DNA from: CAVSRC01 sp963782045
GTDB lineage: Bacteria; Pseudomonadota; Alphaproteobacteria; Rhizobiales; Kaistiaceae
Length of the DNA: 64,000 bases
Reading direction: 5' to 3'
NCBI GenBank assembly: GCA_963782045.1
Contig: CAWAIR010000037.1
Span: forward strand, 186,001-250,000
In this document: one piece after another, positions 46,669-56,712 of the stretch
Numbering within the stretch: position 1 is the stretch's first letter
How the letters are laid out: the number at the start of each line of letters is the position of its first letter
The notes under the pieces: model-generated
Seen by the model: only the letters and a program-made list of their open reading frames with translations
Databases searched by the model: none
Told to the model about the DNA's origin: nothing
Made by a program: the position numbers and the translations under genes

Positions 46669-47238
46669 TCAGATCACGAAGGGAATCAGTGCCTTCACCC
46701 GGTGGCTGTAGTCGTCATAGGCGGCGCCGAAGGTCTGGCGCATCACCCTCTCCTCGAGGCTCAGCTTGTACCAAAGGCTGCCGACGACCAGCACGATCGC
46801 GATCAGCGCCCGCGCCTCGCCCACCGCCAGCGCGGTTCCGAGAAACGCCAGCAGCATGCCGGTGTAGATCGGGTGGCGGGAGAGCGCATAGGGACCGCCG
46901 CGGATGAGTTCGTGGTCCTGCTTCACCTGCACGTTGGCGCTCCAGTTGGCGCCGAGCACGCGCCGCGCCCAGATCGCATAGGCGACGCCGGCGGCGGTGA
47001 TGACCGTCGCGGCGATCACCAGCCACAGGCGGAACGGATAGAGATGGGCGTCGAGGAAAGGCCCGAGGTGGCGATCGAAGAGCAGCATCGCCGCGATCCA
47101 CAGCGGGATGCTGTAGGTGAGCCGCGATTGCCAGCTTTCCGACTGCGCCGTGGCCTTGGCACCGGACGAGGCCGCGACCCAGTACAACAGCCACGCGATC
47201 CAGAGCAGCCCGATGACCGTGTAGAAGAAGCCGAACAT
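46669..47238 (-). CDS. isoprenylcysteine carboxyl methyltransferase family protein
   Basis: A 189-residue membrane protein with about five helices. The conserved C-terminal signature is present: ELIRGGPYALSRHPIYTGMLLAFLGTAL and SLEERVMRQTFGAAYDDY, which together bind S-adenosylmethionine and the lipid thiol. Bacterial ICMT-like proteins methylate unknown lipids. It is 28 bases downstream of the sufA gene. Confidence 0.9.
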   Translation of the reverse strand: MFGFFYTVIGLLWIAWLLYWVAASSGAKATAQSESWQSRLTYSIPLWIAAMLLFDRHLGPFLDAHLYPFRLWLVIAATVITAAGVAYAIWARRVLGANWSANVQVKQDHELIRGGPYALSRHPIYTGMLLAFLGTALAVGEARALIAIVLVVGSLWYKLSLEERVMRQTFGAAYDDYSHRVKALIPFVI

Positions 47239-47266
47239 GCCGGTGCGCAGCGTGGCCCGTGCCGCC

Positions 47267-47641
47267 TCAGGCGTCTTCGGGCTCGAGAGTGGCCGGCTTC
47301 AGCTCGACCGATTCGCCACAGCCGCAGGCGGAGACCTCGTTGGGATTATGGAAGACGAAGCCCGAGCGCAGCTTGGTGGTCTCGAAGTCCATGGTGGTGC
47401 CGAGCAGGAAGAGCACTGCCTTCGGATCGACATAGACGGTGACGCCGTGCTGGCTGACGACGTCGTCCGCCAGGTTGGGCTCCGTGACCTTGTCGAGCGT
47501 GTAGGCCATGCCGGCGCAGCCGGCGTTCTTCACCCCGACGCGGACGCCGACGGCCGGCGTGTCGCCGCCCTCCATGAGGTCGCGCACGCGCGCGGCCGCC
47601 GCTTCAGTCAACGAGATCACGGAAAGGCGCGGACGGGGCAT
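47267..47641 (-). CDS. sufA: A-type Fe-S carrier, SufA/HesB family
   Basis: A 124-residue A-type carrier distinct from ErpA at 24.7 kb. The cluster cysteines are in VGVKNAGCAGMAYTL and VSACGCGESVEL. Normal Rhizobiales suf operons end with this gene after sufT; here it is about 5 kb beyond sufT on the same strand, with five other genes between. The start at 47639-47641 gives MPRPRLSVISLTEAAA, the SufA N-terminus. ICMT and TfoX-type genes follow, which may be the old operon tail. Confidence 0.9.
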   Translation of the reverse strand: MPRPRLSVISLTEAAAARVRDLMEGGDTPAVGVRVGVKNAGCAGMAYTLDKVTEPNLADDVVSQHGVTVYVDPKAVLFLLGTTMDFETTKLRSGFVFHNPNEVSACGCGESVELKPATLEPEDA

Positions 47642-47753
47642 GGGCTGTCTCTCATTTCTCACGGGCGGCGCCGGTTCAAGGCCGGCGTCGACTGGTTCTA
47701 AAATGGGCCGCTTCGCACCATTGGACAAGCCCCATACAAACAATTGATATATC

Positions 47754-48221
47754 TTAGAAATCCCGGTTCCGAAGCAGGTGGGCGGGAATCGCCAGCCCGG
47801 CGCCGATGGCACCGAGCGTGAAGGCGACGCGCAGCGAATATTCGAGCGCGAGCACGATGGTGGCCACCTCGTTGGCCGGGTTGGGCGCGGTCACCGCCAG
47901 CAGGCCCAGAATCGCCTGGCTCATGAAGGCGCCGGGCACCATCGGGATGCAGCCGGCGAGCGCCACCGCATTGCTCTCGGTGCCGAGGAAGCGGCGGAAG
48001 CCCCAGCCGGCGCAGGAGGCGGCGATCGCGGCGACGAAGGAGGCGGCTTCGAGGCTCCAGCCGGCGTCCTGGCCAAGCGTGCGCACCATCAGCGCCAGCC
48101 CCCCTGCCCCCATGCACCAGAGGAGCGTGCGCGGGCCGACATTGAAGAGCACAGCGAAGCCGGCGGCGGCGACGGCGCCGAAGGCGACCTGATGGATGAG
48201 GTGGAGCAAAGCGGCGTCCAT
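47754..48221 (-). CDS. threonine/serine exporter, C-terminal half (ThrE_2, YjjB-like)
   Basis: A 155-residue membrane protein with about five helices, matching the ThrE_2/DUF3815 half of the split threonine-serine exporter. NAVALAGCIPMVPGAFMSQAILGL is the signature that forms part of the path. Its ATG meets the stop of the upstream DUF1212 gene (TGATG at 48219-48223), so the two halves are made together, as YjjP and YjjB are in E. coli. Confidence 0.88.
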   Translation of the reverse strand: MDAALLHLIHQVAFGAVAAAGFAVLFNVGPRTLLWCMGAGGLALMVRTLGQDAGWSLEAASFVAAIAASCAGWGFRRFLGTESNAVALAGCIPMVPGAFMSQAILGLLAVTAPNPANEVATIVLALEYSLRVAFTLGAIGAGLAIPAHLLRNRDF

Positions 48222-49012
48222 CACTTCACCCCCAGGATCACTTCGGCGATCCACACGCCGACGGTGGCGAAGATCATCACCATGAGCACGGCGACCGCCC
48301 GGGCGCTCCCCATCGACGGATAGCCGTCCATGATGTCGGTCTGGGCGTTGGTCGCCGGCACGCCCGGCACCAGCAGCAGGATCGCCGCGATCATCGCCAG
48401 CGGCACGGTCCGGCTGCCCACTGCCATGGCGCCGAGGCCGCTCAGCGCGGCGGAGAGGAAGGCGATGACGGCAGAAACGACGTAGGCGTTGATGCCGCGG
48501 GCGCGCATGAGGTGGCGGACGTATTGGCCGACGGTGCCGGCGACGAAGACCGGCACGAAGGCCGCCCAGTCGACGCCGAGCAGCCGGCCGAAGGCGGCGC
48601 AGGCAATGCCGACCGCGAGCGCCACGACCGGCGCCGGGTAGCGCGGCGTCTCGCGCTCCAGCCGGTCGATCGCCGTCTCGACCTCATCGACGCTCATGCC
48701 GCCCTCCGACACCTTCACGCACAGCGCGCGCAGGCCGTGGTCGAGCCGGTGGTTGACGCCGTGCGAGCCGACCGAGGTCATGCGGGTGACGGTGTTACCG
48801 CCGCCCGAGACGGTGATCTCGTGCGAGGCGTAGCCGGCGCGCATGCCGATGATGTCGGCGCCGAGACCACGGACGATCAGCCCGGCGCCCTCGTGCACCA
48901 CCTTCACACGGGCGCCGCTCTGCAACAGGATGCGCGCCGCTTTCAGCGCGACCAGGGCGATGCGCTCCAGCTCGCGGTGCTTCTTGGGAACGGGGTCGAT
49001 TTCGGGCGGCAT
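48221..49012 (-). CDS. threonine/serine exporter, N-terminal half (DUF1212, YjjP-like)
   Basis: A 263-residue protein with an N-terminal soluble part and about five helices. The conserved core is GARVKVVHEGAGLIVRGLGADIIGMRAG and TRMTSVGSHGVNHRL, then ERETPRYPAPVVALAVGIACAAFGRLLG. AILLLVPGVPATNAQTDIMDGYP is the hallmark of DUF1212. It joins the downstream gene by a one-base overlap to give a complete ThrE-type amino acid exporter. No partner regulator is nearby. Confidence 0.9.
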   Translation of the reverse strand: MPPEIDPVPKKHRELERIALVALKAARILLQSGARVKVVHEGAGLIVRGLGADIIGMRAGYASHEITVSGGGNTVTRMTSVGSHGVNHRLDHGLRALCVKVSEGGMSVDEVETAIDRLERETPRYPAPVVALAVGIACAAFGRLLGVDWAAFVPVFVAGTVGQYVRHLMRARGINAYVVSAVIAFLSAALSGLGAMAVGSRTVPLAMIAAILLLVPGVPATNAQTDIMDGYPSMGSARAVAVLMVMIFATVGVWIAEVILGVK

Positions 49013-49216
49013 GGTGGCTTGTCGCTACACGACAAGTCCCGGCGGAGGCTTGATCCGGCGCAAAGGCGGGTTCTGGCCAGGCGCGCAGCTGCCCTGCGCC
49101 TGCAACACGGCTCCATCAACTTCCGCTGCCGGCAAAGCCAAAATCGGACCAATCAAAAGGAAAGCGGTTCCGCACTAAAGAGGCAGGCGCGGCCAACATC
49201 GGCACACGCGCCCGCG

Positions 49217-50755
49217 TTACTGCGACCGTTCCTTGCGCAAGTCGTCTGCCGATTTCAGCCTGACCACGTTGCTGCGGAAGCCATCGTCGAGCGTCGGCGT
49301 CAGGGGCCGCTCGGTTCTCACCGGCTTGCCGGCGTCCCCCGGCACCCCGACGTCGATTGCGGCGAACGGCGAGGGTCTCGGCAGGCCGGCGGCCGCGTCT
49401 TTCGCCTGTTCCAACTCGGCCGGCGTCAGCGTCGCCTCGATCTCGTTCAGGAGCTTGCGCGTCTTGCTGGGGAAGGTCTCTTTGGCCACGCTCAGATAGG
49501 CGTGGGCCAGCACGTCGTTCTTCTCGACGCCGACGCCGAGATGATAGGAGACGCCAAGCGCGAAGGCGCCCTGGGCGCTGCCCAGCGCCCATTCCTGGCG
49601 AAAATGCTCGACGCCCGCTTGGGGATCGCGCAGCGCCGGCGGCACGACCTCGATCAGGTATTCGCCGGCCAGCTGGTGCGCGAAGGCGCGGTCGTTCAGC
49701 GAGGCATCGGAATTCGCCGCGCGGTCGAGGGCCGCCAGGGCCATCCTGACGGCACCGGCTTCGCCCTTCTTGACCCGGGGCATGAGCGCCGCGGCCAGCG
49801 CCAGGTCGGCCTTGGGGAAGTTCTGGCCCGAGGCCTTCTCGAACAGCCCTTCCGCCTTGTCGGAGTCGGGCGCGACGCCGACGCCGGCGAGATACATCAT
49901 GCCGAGCTCGAAGGACGACAGGCCGTCGCCGAGGCCGGCCGCCTCGCGCCAGAAGGCGGCGGCCGCGGCATAGTCGGGCTCGCCCGTCGCGCCGAGCGCC
50001 GCCGCCATGCCGAGATTGCGCTTGGCGGCAACCTGCCCCATCGCCGATGCACGCCGCCACCAGTCGAGGGCTTCGCGCACCATCTCGTCGGGTTCTTGCG
50101 GCACGGCCTGCCCGGAGCCGTCGAGGGTGACCAGGGCCTTCTTCGGGACGATGTGCCGGTAGTAGAGGCTGGCGACGCCGAACTTGGTGTCGCCGGTGAG
50201 CGTGAACGCGGCCGGAACCGCGTGGTCGGTGGCGACGCGGAGCCGCCTCAGGATCATCGGCAGTTGGGGAAGCGTGATCTGCCGCAGCATCACGACGGCG
50301 CTGGCGTAAGCGACCGTCGGATCGTCGCCGTTCAGCTTGTCGAGGATTTGCTGCGCGCCGTCGAAATCCTCGGCGGCCAGCCGCTGGTTGACGTCGCGGA
50401 GCGCCGGCGTCAGCGTCGGGCCGGCCTGCTCCACGGTCGCCGGGTCGAGCGCGATCTTGGGCGGCAATATGCCGTAGTCGAACGAGACCCGGCCGAGGCC
50501 GGTGTTGTCCGCCCAATTGACCTTGCCGATGGTGGAGCCCGCACCCTGCTGCGGATGATTGAACCAGGCGAAGACGTCGGGGAAGGACGGCAGATCCGCG
50601 GTGAACAGGATCGCAATCAGCGCAACCGCCGCCAGGTCCACCAGGCCGCGGAACAGCGTATCGCCGCGGTAGAGCGAAATGGCGTAGGGCAGCGGCCGCG
50701 GCTTGTGATCGCTGCGCGGCAGGATCGCACGGGCGGCGGCGCGCGCCCGGTTCAT
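49217..50755 (-). CDS. membrane-anchored Sel1-repeat protein
   Basis: A 512-residue protein. One N-terminal membrane helix (FRGLVDLAAVALIAILFTADL, about residues 36-56) is followed by a long soluble part with several Sel1 repeats: AMGQVAAKRNLGMAAALGATG, LGDGLSSFELGMMYLAGVGVAPD, LGSAQGAFALGVSYHLGVGVEKND and others that are weaker. Sel1 repeats bind proteins. Its ATG overlaps the stop of the AAA gene (ATGA, 50752-50755). It is the last of the three-gene cassette. Confidence 0.8.
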   Translation of the reverse strand: MNRARAAARAILPRSDHKPRPLPYAISLYRGDTLFRGLVDLAAVALIAILFTADLPSFPDVFAWFNHPQQGAGSTIGKVNWADNTGLGRVSFDYGILPPKIALDPATVEQAGPTLTPALRDVNQRLAAEDFDGAQQILDKLNGDDPTVAYASAVVMLRQITLPQLPMILRRLRVATDHAVPAAFTLTGDTKFGVASLYYRHIVPKKALVTLDGSGQAVPQEPDEMVREALDWWRRASAMGQVAAKRNLGMAAALGATGEPDYAAAAAFWREAAGLGDGLSSFELGMMYLAGVGVAPDSDKAEGLFEKASGQNFPKADLALAAALMPRVKKGEAGAVRMALAALDRAANSDASLNDRAFAHQLAGEYLIEVVPPALRDPQAGVEHFRQEWALGSAQGAFALGVSYHLGVGVEKNDVLAHAYLSVAKETFPSKTRKLLNEIEATLTPAELEQAKDAAAGLPRPSPFAAIDVGVPGDAGKPVRTERPLTPTLDDGFRSNVVRLKSADDLRKERSQ

Positions 50756-51945
50756 GCGTCGGCCACCACGCGCGATGGCGCGGTCGCCGCCACGCTCTCA
50801 GGCCGGACGACGACCTTGTCGCCATCGGCGGCGAGCCTGAGGCCGGTGGCGCCCGCGGCGCGGGCTTCGAGGAACTGGTCGGTCACCTGCCGCTCGATGG
50901 CCCGCGCGATATCGCGCACGCCGCCATCGGTCCGCCGCTCCAGCGCGGCGATCGCATCGAGCAGGATCTGCGGGTCGATGCCGCCGGCGGCGATGGTGAG
51001 GCCGAACTGCTTGGCGAGCGCTTCCAGCTCGAGCGCCACGACGCGGGCGATGTCGAGGCCGGCAAGCGGCCTCAGCGCAAAGACCTCGTCGATGCGCGAC
51101 AGCACTTCGGGAGCAAACTGCGCGTCGCCAAGCGCGATCTTGATCAGGCGCGCGGCCTCGTCGGGATCGTCGGCTTGGTCGCGCGCGATCTCTCCTGCCC
51201 GGCGCGACGCGGCATTGGTGGTGAGGATGAAGATGGCCTCCGCCGTGGAGACGCGAGCGCCGTCGCTGACCTCGGTGATGAAGCCATCGTTCCAAGCGGT
51301 AAGGAAACGCTTGTGGACTTCCGGATGTGCCTTCTCGAATTCGTCGAGCAGCACGACGGCATCGGGCTTGTCGCGGAGCGCCGCGGTGAGCGCGCCATAG
51401 CTGGTCGAGCCGACATAGCCGCGTGCCTGCCCGAAGAGGCTGGCGGCGGCGTGCGGCTGCCCGAACTGGCTCATGTCGAAGAAATGCAGGCTCTTGCTGT
51501 CGCCGAACAGCTCCTCGGCCAAGACCTTCGCCAGGTGGGTCTTGCCGACGCCCGGCGGTCCGGCCAGGCAGAAGACGGCGACCGGCTTGTCGGGCCGCTG
51601 GGCGGCCAGCCGCCGGCGGAGCTGCGCCGCGATGGCATCGACGACGCCATCCTGGCCGACGACGCGCGCCTTGATCCGGCTGGCGAGTTCGGCGGCATCG
51701 ATGGTGAAGGTGACCTTGCTCTGCGCCTCGTAGGCGCGCTCGAGGGAGGCCTTGTTGGTGAGCCGGTCGAGCACATCCATGATCCACCTCGGAAAATAGC
51801 GTCCGCGATACGCGAAGATCGCGGCGGCCACGCATGCGGCGAGCAGCGCGACGAACACAGTCAACGGACGGCTGAAATTGATCAGCGCCAACACGAAGAT
51901 CGCGCTGAACAGGAGCGACATGAGCGGACCGAAGGGCATCGCCAT
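50752..51945 (-). CDS. membrane-anchored AAA+ protein, Clp/Hsp100-like
   Basis: A 397-residue protein with two N-terminal helices (LMSLLFSAIFVLALIN and VFVALLAACVAAAIFAYRG, about residues 9-50). One AAA+ module follows: Walker A AGPPGVGKTHLAKVL, the aromatic pore loop ARGYVGSTSYGALT, Walker B VVLLDEFEKAHPEVHKRF, sensor 1 FILTTNAASRRAG, and the arginine finger in APEVLSRIDEVFALRP, then the small D2 domain. All are ClpB/ClpA second-module features. There is no first module, no M-domain and no IGF/L loop for ClpP. GTG 51948 or ATG 51945 starts it; ATG gives a TGATG join with the upstream gene. Confidence 0.85.
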   Translation of the reverse strand: MAMPFGPLMSLLFSAIFVLALINFSRPLTVFVALLAACVAAAIFAYRGRYFPRWIMDVLDRLTNKASLERAYEAQSKVTFTIDAAELASRIKARVVGQDGVVDAIAAQLRRRLAAQRPDKPVAVFCLAGPPGVGKTHLAKVLAEELFGDSKSLHFFDMSQFGQPHAAASLFGQARGYVGSTSYGALTAALRDKPDAVVLLDEFEKAHPEVHKRFLTAWNDGFITEVSDGARVSTAEAIFILTTNAASRRAGEIARDQADDPDEAARLIKIALGDAQFAPEVLSRIDEVFALRPLAGLDIARVVALELEALAKQFGLTIAAGGIDPQILLDAIAALERRTDGGVRDIARAIERQVTDQFLEARAAGATGLRLAADGDKVVVRPESVAATAPSRVVADA

Positions 51946-52553
51946 CACAGCACCGGAATTTCGACGGTCTGGCCGACGCCGAGAGGCGGCAGGACGACCG
52001 GACCGATGATCGTCGACACGCCCAGCGTCACGCCGCCGCCGCCGCCGTCGCTCAGAGCAGTGATGGCGACCTTGGTGCCGGGATAGTAAGGCACGTAGAC
52101 CATCGTCCGGGCGTGCGCGATCGCCACGTCCTGATCGTAGCCGGCGCCGCCGACGCGAACCGTGTCGGCGTCTTCGTCAATCGTGTCCCACAGGAAGAGG
52201 GCGCCGAGCCTGAGCTTGCCGTCGGCGACCTCCCGCATGACGCGCCGCTTCTGGCTGTCCGGCAGGGCCAACGCGGTCCACGAGGGACTGCCCTCAAAGA
52301 CGAGCGACGCAGCGACCGGCAGGACCGAGCCGGGCACGTCGTTGGTGGCCATGGTGATGGTGGGCAGGGTCGCGCGGCCGTCGCCGGTTTCCCCCATCGG
52401 GTTCAGCGCCAGCCACAGGCCCACGGCCGCCGCCACGACGGCGGCGCCGCCGGCCAGCGCCAGGCCAGCCGCGAGCAACTGCGGCTGCGGTCCGATCAGC
52501 TCAGGAACGGTCGACGACGGGTTCGGTGCCGTCGGCGGATTGGTGTCGCCCAT
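51945..52553 (-). CDS. membrane-anchored protein of unknown function, first gene of the AAA+ cassette
   Basis: A 202-residue protein. A 25-residue Pro-rich leader precedes one helix (LLAAGLALAGGAAVVAAAVGLWLAL). The rest is soluble and probably beta-rich: ITMATNDVPGSVLPVAASLVFEG, TALALPDSQKRRVMREVADGKL, VAIAHARTMVYVPYYPGTKVAIT. No domain was recognised. The stop overlaps the AAA gene's start. The cassette promoter should lie in the 110 bases to sufT (52554-52663). Confidence 0.75.
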   Translation of the reverse strand: MGDTNPPTAPNPSSTVPELIGPQPQLLAAGLALAGGAAVVAAAVGLWLALNPMGETGDGRATLPTITMATNDVPGSVLPVAASLVFEGSPSWTALALPDSQKRRVMREVADGKLRLGALFLWDTIDEDADTVRVGGAGYDQDVAIAHARTMVYVPYYPGTKVAITALSDGGGGGVTLGVSTIIGPVVLPPLGVGQTVEIPVL

Positions 52554-52663
52554 GACGGCAAACTAGCCGAGGACCCTTAACCCCCGGTTTCGCCGATGGC
52601 GCAATTTCTCAACTCCGGATCGTTCCGGGTGGTGCGCTTTGCCGCACGGCCCCCGGGGGCCGC

Positions 52664-53101
52664 TCAGTACCAGTCGAGCGCGACGCGGGCGATGTCCGAC
52701 ATGCGCTCCGGCGTCCACGGCGGGTCGAACACCATGCTGACGCTGACCTCCTTGACGCCCGGCACCATGCTCACTGCGTTCTCCACCCAGGCCGGCATCT
52801 CGCCGGCGACCGGGCAGCCGGGCGCGGTCAGCGTCATGTCGATGGCGATGTTGCGATCGTCGTCGATGTCGACGCGGTAGATCAACCCCAGCTCGTAGAT
52901 ATCGGCCGGGATCTCCGGGTCGTAGACGGTCTTCAGCGCCTCGACGATGTCGCCGGTCAGCCGCTCCAGCTCCTCCGGCGGAATCGCCGAGCCGGTGGCA
53001 CGCGGCGCCACGGAAGCGCCATGCGTCGTCTCTGGCTCCGGCGCCGCCTTCGTCTCCGGGCTTTCAGACGGCATGAATGTGGGACGCTCGTCCATCGTCA
53101 T
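52664..53101 (-). CDS. sufT: SUF system Fe-S assembly protein SufT (MIP18/DUF59)
   Basis: A 145-residue protein. The first 45 residues are Pro/Glu-rich. The DUF59 domain follows: LTGDIVEALKTVYDPEIPADIYELGLIYRVD and DMTLTAPGCPVAGEMPAWVENAV with the conserved Cys in TAPGCP, and VFDPPWTPERMSDIARVAL. SufT helps cluster maturation. The ATG at 53101 meets the sufS stop (TGATG), so the two are coupled. It has no frameshifts, unlike its upstream neighbour. No sufA follows. Confidence 0.92.
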   Translation of the reverse strand: MTMDERPTFMPSESPETKAAPEPETTHGASVAPRATGSAIPPEELERLTGDIVEALKTVYDPEIPADIYELGLIYRVDIDDDRNIAIDMTLTAPGCPVAGEMPAWVENAVSMVPGVKEVSVSMVFDPPWTPERMSDIARVALDWY

Positions 53102-54356
53102 CACGCGAAGAAACCTGCCGCTTTCTGCAAGGCTTCGGCCAGGCGGTCGACTTCCTCGGTGGTGTTATAGAGCGCGAAGGAGGCGCGACAGGTGGCGGTG
53201 ACACCGAAGCGGGCAAGCAGCGGCTGGGCGCAGTGGGTGCCGGCCCTGCACCGCGACGCCCGACCGGTCGATGATGGTCGAGACGTCGTGCGGGTGGGCG
53301 CCGGCCATGTTGAAGGAGACGATGGCGCCCTTGCCCATGGCCTGCCCGTAGATGGTCAGGCTGTTGATGCGCGACAGGCGCTCCTGGGCATAGGCGGCCA
53401 GCTCCGCCTCGTGGGCATGGATGCGCTGGAGGCCGAGCGCTCTCCATGTAGGTCAGCGCCGCGCCGAGGCCGATCGCCTGGACGATCGGCGGCGTGCCCG
53501 CCTCGAAGCGGTGCGGCGGCTCGGCATAGGTGACCCGATCCTCGCTGACGTCGGCGATCATCTCGCCGCCGCCCATGTAGGGCGGCATCGCGCTGCAGGC
53601 GCTCGCGCTTGCCATAGAGCACGCCGATGCCGGTCGGCCCGTAGAGCTTGTGGCCGGTGAAGCGCATAGAAGTCGCAGTCGATGTCCTGCACGTCGACCG
53701 GCAGATGCACGGCGCCCTGGCTGCCGTCGACCAGCACCGGAATGCCGCGCGCATGCGCGATGCGGCAGACCTCCTTCACCGGCACGACCGTGCCGAGCAC
53801 GTTCGACATGTGGGTGATCGCCACCATCTTCGTGCGCGGGCGTCGAGCAGCTTCTCGAATTCGTCGACGAGGAACGTGCCGTCGTCGGCGACCGGCGCCC
53901 ATTTGATCACCGCGCCGCGCTGCTCGCGCAGAAAGTTCCACGGCACGATGTTGGAGTGGTGCTCCATGATCGAGAGCACGATCTCGTCGCCCTCGCCGAT
54001 CACCGAGCCGCCGAACGAGGCAGCGGCGAGGTTGATCGCCTCGGTCGCGTTGCGGGTGAAGATCGATCTCGTCGGTCGTGCGCCGCGTTGATGAAGCGGC
54101 GGACGATCTCGCGCGCCTCCTCGTATTTCTCGGTCGCCGAGATTGGAGAGGAAATGCAGGCCGCGATGGACGTTGGCGTATTCCGCGCCATAGGCCTGCG
54201 GCGACCGCGTCGATGACCGCCTGCGGCTTCTGGGCCGAGGCGGCATTGTCGAGATAGACCAGCGGCTTGTCGTAGACGGTGCGCGCCAGAATCGGGAAAT
54301 CCCGCCGCACCGCCTGCGACATCGAGAGGCGCGTTGATCGTCTCGGGCCTGTTCAC
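53101..54356 (-). CDS. sufS: cysteine desulfurase SufS (about ten frameshifts)
   Basis: SufS takes sulfur from cysteine with PLP and passes it to SufE/SufU. Correct pieces occur in all three frames: DFPILARTVYDKPLVYLDNAAS, MVAITHMSNVLGTVVPVKEVC, IPVLVDGSQGAVHLPVDVQDIDCDFYA, and the active Cys in AGTHCAQPLL-like sequence near 53240. Breaks were placed near 54323, 54201, 54139, 54077, 54064, 53836, 53663, 53589, 53440 and 53246. Nine need one base removed and one needs two; the repaired gene is 1245 bases, 414 aa, the normal length. The GTG at 54354-54356 (V-N-R-P-E) starts it. I think it is functional and the sequence is faulty. Confidence 0.85.
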
Positions 54357-54371
54357 GACGCCCTCCCGAAC

Positions 54372-54550
54372 ACCCCACCCACCATGCTTCGCCTATGGCT
54401 TCGCATGGTCTCCCCCTCCCCGTTCCTGGGAGGGGATTGTGCGTTCGCGGCACCGGCGCCGGGCCAACTTGAACGCTTGAGCAATCGGGAGCCACCCATC
54501 CCTCCCTCGCTCCGGGTAGGAGGGACCACGCGCAGCGTGGTGGGTGGGGT
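54372..54550. repeat. mosaic palindromic element between sufD and sufS
   Basis: The 208-base gap holds ACCATGC (54381-54387) with GCATGGT (54403-54409), CCCCTCCCC and GGGAGGGG blocks, ACCACGC-GCA-GCGTGGT (54525-54541), and CCACCCA (54492-54498) with TGGGTGG (54541-54547). It resembles the 'CCCACCCACCACGC...CCCTCCC' elements scattered in Rhizobiales. It splits an otherwise tight operon. Confidence 0.6.
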
Positions 54551-54564
54551 CGTCGCCATCGCGC

Positions 54565-55895
54565 TCACGACGCCGCCCCTCCCCGCTTCTTCAGCCAGGC
54601 GCTGACCACGCCCTTGAGCGCGCTCGCCGTCGCCTCGTCCTTGAGCATGTCGATGGCGTCGTCGAGAAAGGCCTCGATCAGGAGCTGCTCGGCCTCGGCC
54701 GCGGCACGCCGCGCGCCATCAGGTAGAAGAGCTCGGTGTCGTCGATGCGCCCCGAGGTGGCGCCGTGGCCGCACTGGACGTCGTCGGCGAAGATCTCCAG
54801 CTCCGGCTTGGAGGCGAACTGCGCTTCGTCCGACAGGAGCAGCGCCTGGGTCATCATCTTGGCGTCGGTCTTCTGGGCGTCCTGATCGACGACGATGCGG
54901 CCCTGGAAGACGCCCTCGGCCTTGCCGTCGACCACGTTCTTGAACAGCTCGCGGCTCTGCGACCAGCCCTCGGCGTGGCGGACGACCAGCGTCTGGTCGC
55001 CGTGCTCGCTGCCGGAGAGCATGGTGGCGCCGTTGAAGGAGAGCGTCACGCCGCGCCCGGCGACGGTGGCGAAGCCCTGCCAGCGCCACAGCGCGGCGCC
55101 GGCATTGACGATGAGATGGCTGAGGGTGGCGTCGGCGGCAAGCCTCGTCTGCAGCGTGCCGATGTGCTGGGCGGCGCCGCCCTCCGCCTGCAGCCGCGCC
55201 CATTCGACATGGGCGCCGGGAGCGATCGACAGCTCGGTGACGGCATTGACCTGATAGGCGAGCCCGTCCGGGCCGCGATGGGAATCGATCGACCCGCACG
55301 CTGGCATTGGCGCCGACCGTCACCATGTCGCGGACGAAGATCGCCACCGGTGCGCCGGCGGCCGTCAGGTGGACGATCTCGATCGGCCGCGCCGGCGTCG
55401 CGTCCCTGGCGACGTCGACCACGACGCCGCCCTGCATGAAGGCCGAGTTGAGCGCCAGCGCCGTGTCGTCGGAATCGGCGAAGAGCCGGCCGATGCGCTC
55501 GGGCGCGTTGGCGAGCACGTCGGTCGAGCGCCGTCACGGTGACGCCGTCGAGCCCGGCAAGGTCGGAGAGGTCGGGGCGATAGGTGCCGTTGACCACCAC
55601 CAGGCGGGCGCGGTCGAGCCCGGCCAGCGGGTCCTTGCCCGCCAGCTCGGTCAGCGTCGCATCGTCGACGCCGTCGGCGAGCGGCGCGGCACCCTTCATC
55701 AGCGCGCGCAGGTCGGTGTACTTCCACTCCTCGACGCGGCGGTGCGGCAGGCCGCTCTTCTCGAACAGCGCGATCGCCGCCTCGCGCCGATGCGCGACCG
55801 GCGTGCCGCCCGGCAGGTCGCGCGGCGTTGGCGCGGTATTCGGCGATCAGCGCCTCTTCCGCCTTGGTGCGGATGGTTCTGGGTTCTGCGGTCAT
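54565..55895 (-). CDS. sufD: Fe-S cluster assembly protein SufD (about four frameshifts)
   Basis: SufD is the scaffold partner in SufBC2D. Recognisable parts are EALIAEYRANAAR at the start, MLANAPERIGRLFADSDDTALALNSAFMQGG, LTYQVNAVTELSIAPGAHVEW-like sequence with HIGTLQTRLAADATL, FQGRIVVDQDAQKTDAKMMTQ, and the end RGAAS-like FLDDAIDMLKDEATASALKG. Breaks lie near 55822, 55525, 55290 and 54702. The first three need one base removed; the last needs one added or two removed. The repaired gene is about 442 aa. The ATG is at 55893-55895. Intact function is likely. Confidence 0.86.
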
Positions 55896-55903
55896 CGGGT
55901 CGC

Positions 55904-56660
<757 letters not shown>

Positions 56661-56712
56661 TCGTTCCACTTTCCTTCAGGTTCCGCGAAGGCGGCGACCT
56701 GCTCCAAAACCT

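Noticed and set aside
48512..51400. A 962-codon open frame on the plus strand across the exporter, Sel1 and AAA genes
   Set aside because: It is antisense to genes with clear domains and has the low-complexity Arg/Gly/Ala make-up of a GC-rich shadow frame. No motif was seen.
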